DNA of 64,000 bases from Clostridiales bacterium. GTDB taxonomy: Bacteria > Bacillota > Clostridia > Christensenellales > UBA1242. The stretch covers positions 1-64,000 of the forward strand of contig SVIS01000005.1 of the NCBI GenBank assembly GCA_015069385.1, given 5' to 3'. A program made the translations under genes and the position numbers. The notes under the pieces are model-generated. The model was not told the DNA's origin. It saw only the letters and a list, made by a program, of their open reading frames with translations, and did not search any database. Positions 58,286 through 64,000 of the stretch are shown here, piece by piece; position 1 is the first letter of the stretch, and every line of letters starts with the position of its first letter.

Positions 58286-58489
58286 TTAGTTCTCTAACCC
58301 TAATAAATAGTCAGAAGTTTCACCTAATGCTTTGCATATTAAAATTAAAACATCTAAAGTTGGCTCTCGTTTTCCAGTGCAGTAATTATTAACAACACCT
58401 TGTGACATTCCTATTGCTTTTGCAAGCGCAACCTGTGACATTGCGTTTTCTTTTAAACTTTGCTTTAATCTTTCACTAAATTTATTCAT
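58286..58489 (-). CDS. Small XRE-family repressor, 67 aa, predicted leaderless
   Basis: Helix-turn-helix protein: ERLKQSLKENAMSQVALAKA, then IGMSQGVVNNYCTGKREPTLDV, LLGLEN at the end. It is read divergently from a strong promoter covered by matching operators. Its own -10 (TATAAT, complement of 58497-58502) lies 8 bp before the ATG with no ribosome site, so the message should be leaderless. This matches the plan of phage-type repressor genes. Confidence 0.85.
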   Translation of the reverse strand: MNKFSERLKQSLKENAMSQVALAKAIGMSQGVVNNYCTGKREPTLDVLILICKALGETSDYLLGLEN

Positions 58490-58496
58490 AATTTAT

Positions 58497-58573
58497 ATTA
58501 TACTGCAATTAGCCGTAAATTTGTTGACATACGGCTATTAGCAGTATATACTAATGTAAGGTCAATAGCAGTA
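58497..58573. promoter_or_regulatory. Divergent operator-promoter region, lambda-like
   Basis: Operator 1 is TACTGCAATTAGCCGTA (58501-58517) and operator 2 its near inverse TACGGCTATTAGCAGTA (58530-58546), 15 of 17 positions matching. Operator 2 fills the 17-bp spacer of the rightward promoter exactly (TTGACA 58524-58529, TATACT 58547-58552). Operator 1 overlaps the -10 of the leftward repressor gene. A third half-site AATAGCAGTA ends at 58573. Confidence 0.8.
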
Positions 58574-58584
58574 CAGGAGGTAAT

Positions 58585-58656
58585 ATGAGAAAATTTCTAA
58601 AAACTGAAATATTTGAAGAGTATATAAAACAAAATTGTCAGTGGCAAAAACTTTAA
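58585..58656 (+). CDS. 23-aa peptide ORF or gene remnant under the strong promoter
   Basis: ATG at 58585 after an excellent CAGGAGGT site; it encodes MRKFLKTEIFEEYIKQNCQW followed by QKL and stop. It is the first ORF of the rightward operator-controlled transcript and is followed by no other gene for 240 bp. It may be a peptide, a leader, or the remains of a longer phage-type gene cut short. I see no downstream continuation in another frame. Confidence 0.5.
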   Translation: MRKFLKTEIFEEYIKQNCQWQKL

Positions 58657-58767
58657 ATTGCGAGCACTTTTAAACATTGCAAATACATTAACATAGAAAT
58701 ATACAAATTAATAATATAACACAATTAATACATAACACATTTTAAGCCATTTTGAACTAACGAATAT

Positions 58768-58804
58768 AGACATTTTATCATTGATTAGATAAGGTGTCTT
58801 TTTC
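58768..58804 (+). terminator. Terminator of the rightward operator-controlled transcript
   Basis: 12-bp stem AGACATTTTATC / GATAAGGTGTCT (with G-U pairs) followed by TTTT. The 58657-58767 stretch before it holds nothing I recognise. Confidence 0.8.
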
Positions 58805-58814
58805 GTATAAAAAC

Positions 58815-58876
58815 TTCCGCTATCGGAAATAAATGTTATATAAACGATTGATAAATTTCCGATAATGGAATATAAT
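58815..58876 (+). promoter_or_regulatory. Promoter of the Fic gene with two operator-like palindromes
   Basis: TTGATA (58848-58853), 17 bp, perfect TATAAT (58871-58876). TTCCGATAATGGAA (58857-58870) fills the spacer, and a related perfect palindrome TTCCGCTATCGGAA lies upstream (58815-58828). Confidence 0.75.
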
Positions 58877-58899
58877 AGTAAAAAATAGAGGTAATATAA

Positions 58900-59790
58900 A
58901 TGGATTTTATATCAGTTGCAGAAATTGCAAAGAAATGGAATGTATCAGATAGAATGGTTAGAAATTATTGTGCAAAGAAAAGAATACCAGGCGCTTTTTT
59001 GACTGGTAAAACTTGGAATATACCAGCAAATGCAGTAAAACCTAAAAGAGAAAGTAAAAAAAACTTTAGTAATAATAAATTATTAAATATTTTAAAAGAA
59101 CAAAAAAATATTAAACTGGGCGGTGGCATTTATCACAAAACACAAATTGAATTAACCTACAACTCAAATCATATCGAAGGCAGTACTTTAACTCACGACC
59201 AAACAAGATATATCTTTGAAACAAATACCATTGGTATAGAAAAAGAAACAATTAACATTGATGACATTGTTGAAACAGCAAACCACTTCAAATGTGTTGA
59301 TTATATAATTGATAATGCATTAAAACCGCTTAGTGAAGCAATGATTAAAGAATTACACTTTATACTTAAAAACGGAACAAGTGATAGCAGAAAAGATTGG
59401 TTTAATGTTGGAGATTATAAAAAATTCCCAAATGAAGTTGGTGGTGAAGAAACTTGTTCGCCTGAGAATGTAAAAGAAGAAATGAAAAAACTTTTATCTT
59501 TTTATAACAACATAAAACAAAAATCTTTTGAGCAAATTCTAGAGTTTCATAAAACCTTTGAAGTTATTCACCCATTTCAAGATGGAAATGGTCGTGTTGG
59601 AAGGCTCTTAATGTTTAAAGAGTGTTTAGCAAATAACATTGTTCCATTTATCATTGATGAAAACCATAAATTATTTTACTATCGTGGACTTAAAGAATGG
59701 AAAAATGAAAAAGGCTATTTAATTGACACTTGCCTATCTTGCCAGGATAAATATAAATCATGGTTAGATTATTTCAAAATTGAATATTAA
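58900..59790 (+). CDS. HTH-Fic domain protein (AMPylase-type), self-inhibited class
   Basis: 296 aa. N-terminal helix-turn-helix (~1-45, FISVAEIAKKWNVSDRMVRN) of the excisionase type, then the Fic domain with the catalytic motif HPFQDGNGRVGR (224-235), complete. The inhibitory motif [S/T]xxxE[G/N] is present before it (S89-NHI-E93-G94), so AMPylation should be self-restrained. The flap and ADP site look normal. The HTH with two palindromes in its own promoter suggests autoregulation. The ribosome site AGAGGT is adequate. It is the single gene of its transcript. Confidence 0.88.
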   Translation: MDFISVAEIAKKWNVSDRMVRNYCAKKRIPGAFLTGKTWNIPANAVKPKRESKKNFSNNKLLNILKEQKNIKLGGGIYHKTQIELTYNSNHIEGSTLTHDQTRYIFETNTIGIEKETINIDDIVETANHFKCVDYIIDNALKPLSEAMIKELHFILKNGTSDSRKDWFNVGDYKKFPNEVGGEETCSPENVKEEMKKLLSFYNNIKQKSFEQILEFHKTFEVIHPFQDGNGRVGRLLMFKECLANNIVPFIIDENHKLFYYRGLKEWKNEKGYLIDTCLSCQDKYKSWLDYFKIEY

Positions 59791-59821
59791 AAAATTGCCG
59801 TATTAATTTACGGCAATTTTT
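59791..59821. terminator. Bidirectional terminator after the Fic gene
   Basis: Stem AAAATTGCCGTA / TACGGCAATTTT between the convergent genes. Confidence 0.9.
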
Positions 59822-59828
59822 AATATAG

Positions 59829-61202
59829 TTATTCTACCTCGTCACAGCAAAAGAAGTCGTTATCTATATAGTGGCAGATAAATCTTGCTTTTAAGTTTCT
59901 GCTTGGGCAAATTGAGTCAGTTACATCAATTGTGCTTAAATCTTCTGGTAATACAAATTTAATGCATCTAACTAAAACGTCTTGACAGGTTTCTCTAGTA
60001 TGGGCTGGAATTGTCATTGTTTTTAAACCACGTTTATGCTCTATGCCGTTGTCATCTACTTCGTTTAAAATTACGGCAAGTGCAACACGTTTATTTGGGC
60101 AAATATTTTTTAAAGTTACATCTAGTTGCACAATTCTTCCAAGTGACTCCATTACAAGGTCGCCTGCATCAAAAACTATTGAATCTGAGCAAGTATCAAC
60201 GGCTATGTCTACAGGTGTAGGACATTCTTCAGGGTTAACAATAATGTCGCAGTCAACATTAAGTGTTGGAGAAGGGAAGTTTACAACATTGCCTTCGGTA
60301 TCGGTATAGGTTATAGATTCATTAATCTCAACTTCGCCAGAGCAAGTACCAATGTGTTGAACAGTAAATTCTAACACAGCACCCTCGCTTGCTGTTACGC
60401 CAAGTTCATCAATTCTCCATTCAATTGTGTTCATATCAAGTAAAGTTGCTGTGCCTTTTGTTGGAGAGGTTATTGAAGTAATGCGGAAACAATCGATAAC
60501 TGTGTCGGTTATAACAATATTAGTTGCACCAGGATTAACGATGTTTTCGGCAAGGTCCTCAAATAAATCGGCAAGTTCGGCATCATCTGGAGTTATTGCA
60601 ACATAAGAAGATGCAGGACTAGATGCCCAGCCCTCTAGCACAGGAACATCAACGCCGCCGTTGCCAGATAGTCCAATAACATAAATTATAACGCCCTGAG
60701 ATTTTGCAAGTGTAGTAATGGCGTTTGCATCGCCTCCTGTTGTAGTAAAGCCATCTGTAAACATAACCATAACTTTTGCGTTTGTAGATACATCATCAAA
60801 CAAGTCTAGCGCTTTTGTAAAAGCATCTTCGTGGTTAGTAGAGCCACCTGCGCTTAAAGCGTCGATAGCAGTTTTTAAGTCAGAAGATGAAGTAATTAAT
60901 TGAGTATCTTGCACACCAATGTCGGCAAAACTTACAACGCCAATACGGCTTCCGCCTTGAATTTCGCCGTCAATTGTTCCACCCGTTGCTTGTGTAATTA
61001 TATCAACAAATGCTTTTGCACCTTCTTTTAAATTGGTTATTGCGCTACCCGCCATACTTCCCGAACGGTCTAAAATTAACACTATATCGGTTGGGTTAGA
61101 AGTAATATCAGGCTCGGCAGTAAGTGACAACCTAACATTAAAAGACTGACCACAATTTATTTGTGTGGCAGTTAACTCTTTATTAAAATTGGTAACACCC
61201 AT
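59829..61202 (-). CDS. von Willebrand A domain surface-type protein
   Basis: 457 aa from MGVTNFNKELTATQ, chosen for AAAAGGAC upstream; the longer ORF adds a stretch without a ribosome site. vWA domain at ~38-225 with a full MIDAS (DRSGSM: D45, S47, S49; GGSTNHEDAF; FTDGF), then ~100 residues of immunoglobulin/DUF11-like beta domain (IVITDTVIDCF and EFTVQHIGTCSGEV), then a C-terminal Cys-containing beta domain (VTLKNICPNKRVALAVILNE, then CDEVE). There is no signal peptide, so export is unclear; similar clostridial proteins are linked to spore or cell surfaces. It is divergent from the WG-repeat gene. Confidence 0.78.
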   Translation of the reverse strand: MGVTNFNKELTATQINCGQSFNVRLSLTAEPDITSNPTDIVLILDRSGSMAGSAITNLKEGAKAFVDIITQATGGTIDGEIQGGSRIGVVSFADIGVQDTQLITSSSDLKTAIDALSAGGSTNHEDAFTKALDLFDDVSTNAKVMVMFTDGFTTTGGDANAITTLAKSQGVIIYVIGLSGNGGVDVPVLEGWASSPASSYVAITPDDAELADLFEDLAENIVNPGATNIVITDTVIDCFRITSITSPTKGTATLLDMNTIEWRIDELGVTASEGAVLEFTVQHIGTCSGEVEINESITYTDTEGNVVNFPSPTLNVDCDIIVNPEECPTPVDIAVDTCSDSIVFDAGDLVMESLGRIVQLDVTLKNICPNKRVALAVILNEVDDNGIEHKRGLKTMTIPAHTRETCQDVLVRCIKFVLPEDLSTIDVTDSICPSRNLKARFICHYIDNDFFCCDEVE

Positions 61203-61287
61203 TTTACTAAGTCCTTTTACATGCCAACAATGCCTTATGTTGACAAATTGTAAAGCATGTGATATTATATTTATAAAGAGGTGTAAT

Positions 61288-62820
61288 ATGAGTATATATA
61301 CATTACAAAAAAAACTTTTTAGCAAAAATCTTGTAGATAATTATGGAAGAAAACTTGAGTTAAAAAACACTGCCTTTAAATTAAAAGAAGCAGAGGGCGG
61401 TTTTGTATTAAGCGCTTCATTTGTAAAAACACCTGTTTTGAAATCGGTTGAGGTAGAAAGCGGTAATCGTTGTATATGTGAAACTGCTGATGGCAAAAAA
61501 ATTATTCTTGATTTAGAAACTGCCAAAATGTCTGTGCCTTTTACACATTCATCATACGACAGATATGGCTCTAGAATTCTTGTTGGCGAAAACAATGCTT
61601 TAACTCTTTTGGATGCTGGTCTAAATTGTAAAGATTTAGGCTACTTTGGTGTTCTTGAAACAAATTCATTTAATAAATTAGCACTTAAACAAGCATCAAC
61701 ATATAATTATTGTTGGCTTACTTATGCAAAAGATAAAAATGGAAAATATGGCATATTAAATCAAAATGGGAATGTAATTGTTCCTTTTGAATTTGAAATA
61801 CCAGATATTACTTTAGAAAAAACAATTATCTCTAATGTTACCCACAGAACTGAACTTTTTATATTCAAGTGTGGCGATAGGCAAATTGTTGTAAATACTT
61901 CTGGCCAAGTTTTAAGAGATGGCAACAAAACAGAATGCACCGAACTTTATAATGATGAAAAAACTGGTTATTCATTTTACGATGCAAAAACTGACACTAG
62001 TGCCATTTATGAATTTAATCATGAAACCCTTGCATTTGATCAAGTTACCACTTTAGATGGTAACGCAAAATATCTTAATGCAAAAACTAGTAATGGTTCT
62101 AGATTATACGCTACTAAAAAAGATGGAAAGTTTGCAGTAGTAGACGCTAATGGTAACACTATTATACCTAGAGAATTTGATTATATTAAAAAAGTTGATG
62201 TAAAAGGAAATAGTTCAAAAAGAGATATTTTGTTTGCCACCCAAATTGGCACAGGCAAAAAAGATGCTTGGGGCAATGAAATAATGAAATCCGGAGTTTA
62301 TTCTTATAACAACCAAAAACAATTACTTCCAGCCAAATATGAAATTGCATTTGATCTTTCTTATTGGGGCAAAAACGACAATTATAGATTTTTAGCTTCT
62401 GATGGCGAATATTGGGGCGTTGTAGATGACAAAGGTGAAGTAATTGTTGATTTTGAATATAAATTGCCTACAACAAAATTCCATGTAAGCGATGGCAGAA
62501 ATTCATATTTAAAACTTAAAGACAAAAATGACAATGAAGTTTATATAAAAGATGGCTCTTTAACTCTTGCAACCGCTGAGGATATAAAAAATATAGAAGA
62601 ACATGGTCGACATCTACAAGCCTCCGCAGAGCAAGACAAACAAAGAAAACTTGCACAACAACAAAGAGAAGAAGCAGAAAGAACTAGAGCAGCACAAGCC
62701 GCAGCAAAAGAAGAAAAAGCAACTAACGCAGCAATTGTTGCAGGCATTTTAACCGAAAGCCCTATTGTTGGAATGATGGTTTATGACCACATTATGGAAA
62801 ATGAAGATTTACAAAAATAA
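61288..62820 (+). CDS. WG-repeat protein, 510 aa
   Basis: Start at MSIYTLQKKLF, with AGAGGTG upstream. At least three WG-type repeats are clear: GKYGILNQNGNVIVPFEFEI, GKFAVVDANGNTIIPREFDY, and EYWGVVDDKGEVIVDFEYKL; fainter copies lie before them. The C-terminus has a Gln/Arg/Ala-rich helix (KLAQQQREEAERTRAAQAAA) and a weakly hydrophobic end. No signal peptide. WG repeats form beta structures for binding; the ligand is unknown. Divergent from the vWA gene across 85 bp, so both may be coregulated. Confidence 0.82.
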   Translation: MSIYTLQKKLFSKNLVDNYGRKLELKNTAFKLKEAEGGFVLSASFVKTPVLKSVEVESGNRCICETADGKKIILDLETAKMSVPFTHSSYDRYGSRILVGENNALTLLDAGLNCKDLGYFGVLETNSFNKLALKQASTYNYCWLTYAKDKNGKYGILNQNGNVIVPFEFEIPDITLEKTIISNVTHRTELFIFKCGDRQIVVNTSGQVLRDGNKTECTELYNDEKTGYSFYDAKTDTSAIYEFNHETLAFDQVTTLDGNAKYLNAKTSNGSRLYATKKDGKFAVVDANGNTIIPREFDYIKKVDVKGNSSKRDILFATQIGTGKKDAWGNEIMKSGVYSYNNQKQLLPAKYEIAFDLSYWGKNDNYRFLASDGEYWGVVDDKGEVIVDFEYKLPTTKFHVSDGRNSYLKLKDKNDNEVYIKDGSLTLATAEDIKNIEEHGRHLQASAEQDKQRKLAQQQREEAERTRAAQAAAKEEKATNAAIVAGILTESPIVGMMVYDHIMENEDLQK

Positions 62821-62830
62821 TTTATAAAAC

Positions 62831-62860
62831 AAAAAACACCTTAAATTTAGGTGTTTTTTT
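62831..62860 (+). terminator. Terminator of the WG-repeat gene
   Basis: Perfect stem AAAAAACACCT / AGGTGTTTTTT, 10 bp past the stop codon. Confidence 0.9.
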
Positions 62861-62906
62861 ATTTTAATTATTAAAATATATATTATTTTAAATCAAAATA
62901 TTTATT

Positions 62907-63431
62907 TTATTTTTCTTTTGATATGCCATTTTTATTAATTATATAATTATTTTTTTTGCCTAAATATTCTAAGATATTTAACATATATCCTTTATATAAT
63001 TTTGTATTACCTTCTTGGTATAAATTGGTTTCATAAACTCCTGTAGAAAAATGAAAAGAATAATTTATATTATATTCATTTAAGGCTTCACAAAAAATTT
63101 CAATCATTCTTTCAGTTATAATAGAACCATTTATTACGAAATATGTGCAGTTATCGCCTAAAATCATTGGATTATAATTATTACCATTAAATATATGGTT
63201 ACCTAATTCATATTTTTTATTATATTTATCATTTAGTAAAATTTGTTTGTTTTTTAATTTTTCTTCTAATTTTAAAAGTGAATATACATAGCATACAAAC
63301 TGATAATGTTTTTGATTATTATTATATTGAGTTTGATTTCTAGAATCAACAACATCAAAACAAAATGCTCTAAACGGGCATTTCTTTTTTTGCACATCAA
63401 AAAATAAATCTAAATATTCATTCCAAGCCAT
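62907..63431 (-). CDS. Hypothetical protein, 174 aa
   Basis: I do not recognise it. It is soluble, Asn/Tyr-rich, mixed alpha/beta. The stretch PFRAFCFDVVDSRNQTQ near the start recalls nucleotide-binding strands in a general way only. It lies 21 bp after the HD-domain gene and is likely cotranscribed. No clear ribosome site beyond AAAGGTAA. Confidence 0.6.
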   Translation of the reverse strand: MAWNEYLDLFFDVQKKKCPFRAFCFDVVDSRNQTQYNNNQKHYQFVCYVYSLLKLEEKLKNKQILLNDKYNKKYELGNHIFNGNNYNPMILGDNCTYFVINGSIITERMIEIFCEALNEYNINYSFHFSTGVYETNLYQEGNTKLYKGYMLNILEYLGKKNNYIINKNGISKEK

Positions 63432-63452
63432 TTTGTTTACCTTTAATTTTTA

Positions 63453-64000
63453 TTAAATTTCAATTTGTTTTAATTTAAATTCTATTTTAATTTTTCTTGC
63501 TTTATAAAGATTATTTAATATCTGATTAAATTTAACAAAATAATAATCTGAATTTATATTATTAAATAGAGAAATATCGGTTGTATATACTTCAAAGTTA
63601 TAACCACCATCAATTTGTTTAAGTTCAGTTTTTTCAATTGACATAAACATTTTAATTGCCACATGATTATCATCTTCACGATACCTTGTTTTATCAAAGT
63701 CAAACTTATCTGCAAGAATTAAACACATAGATACGTTATTATAATAATCTTCTAACCTTTTTCCACCATGGCATGCAATAGCATTGCATATAATATTAAT
63801 CTCATCTTCACATAATTTGCCTTGCAAAAACATTTTAGCGGCATGTGCACCATTAACAGCATGTTCATCTCTGCCATTTAAATAACCAATATCGTGCAAT
63901 GCACAAGCTATTAACAACAATTGTTTTTCTTTTTCACTAAGTTTAAAAATCTCCGCAAGATTTTTTGCATGTTTTATAACATGCCATATATGAACAAACC
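63453..64000 (-). CDS. HD-domain phosphohydrolase, 5' end outside the window
   Basis: The reading frame is open to the right edge, so the true start lies beyond 64000. Visible residues: HVIKHAKNLAEIFKLSEKEK (first His), then LIACALHDIGYLNG (the HD pair) and AIACHGGK, with D in SMCLILADKFDFD. That is the H...HD...D metal site of HD hydrolases, which act on nucleotides or second messengers. The C-terminal ~70 residues are a helical/beta extension. Likely in operon with the 174-aa gene. Confidence 0.8.
   Translation of the reverse strand, partial: FVHIWHVIKHAKNLAEIFKLSEKEKQLLLIACALHDIGYLNGRDEHAVNGAHAAKMFLQGKLCEDEINIICNAIACHGGKRLEDYYNNVSMCLILADKFDFDKTRYREDDNHVAIKMFMSIEKTELKQIDGGYNFEVYTTDISLFNNINSDYYFVKFNQILNNLYKARKIKIEFKLKQIEI

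Overview
The window is AT-rich (about 30% GC by eye) and looks like a chromosomal stretch of a low-GC, Gram-positive Clostridia-type member of the Bacillota. The reasons are a full spo0A (plus a second, lone Spo0A DNA-binding domain), strong AGGAGG-type ribosome sites, soj/spo0J-type parA-parB with canonical parS sites, addAB rather than recBCD, recD2, yajC, and a BclA-like collagen gene. Gene order is not that of a well-studied model. My inference is an uncultured, probably spore-forming gut Clostridia lineage. Both window ends cut through genes.

Layout. 0-7 kb: a partial exported protein behind a promoter with a G9 tract in its spacer, spo0A, a lipoprotein, asnS, a Ca2+/Na+ antiporter and yajC. 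7-14 kb: an envelope cluster with a VirB2-like pilin, a VirB6/TrbL-like membrane protein, a membrane protein with a Lys/Ala-rich amphipathic start, and an 818-aa membrane coiled-coil protein ending in seven AT-hook-like motifs. 14-31 kb: DNA maintenance (addA, addB, tRNA-Met/Glu, tmk, parAB bracketed by two parS sites, recD2, nrnA, radC-like and alkD-like genes) with a small Cys-rich membrane peptide. 31-36.7 kb: yhhN, an HTH-AAA-CYTH fusion, an ABC exporter and a NADAR-like protein.

36.7-43.1 kb is the richest accessory part. A 40-aa Cys-rich RiPP precursor, an intercistronic hairpin and two overlapping radical SAM/SPASM maturases converge on a family-2 glycosyltransferase. Next comes a structured ~217-nt RNA with its own promoter and terminator, directly upstream of a Ro60/TROVE-vWA gene and a translationally coupled 55-aa helix-turn-helix protein. 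I read this as a Ro/Y-RNA ribonucleoprotein locus. 43-50.6 kb: PnuC-like transporter, collagen-like protein, tRNA-His, an XRE - ECF sigma - anti-sigma operon followed by a secreted papain-fold protease, a DNA-glycosylase-like protein and a coiled-coil protein.

50.6-56.3 kb: tRNA-Ile next to a field of decayed tRNA-Ile-like copies interrupted by perfect palindromes, metG, then hisS behind what looks like a classical peptide attenuator: a 12-aa leader with three His codons and three mutually exclusive RNA helices ending in a terminator. A perfect four-way-junction palindrome separates the attenuator from hisS. 56.3-64 kb: lone Spo0A_C protein, small regulators including a lambda-like divergent operator region, a self-regulated Fic protein, a vWA protein divergent from a WG-repeat protein, and an HD-domain protein running off the right edge.

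The most noteworthy candidates are the Ro60 + structured RNA + small HTH locus, the His-codon attenuator of hisS, the two-maturase RiPP cluster, the AT-hook membrane protein in a T4SS-like cluster, and the tRNA-Ile palindrome field. All functional calls are from reading the sequence; none was tested by a database search.
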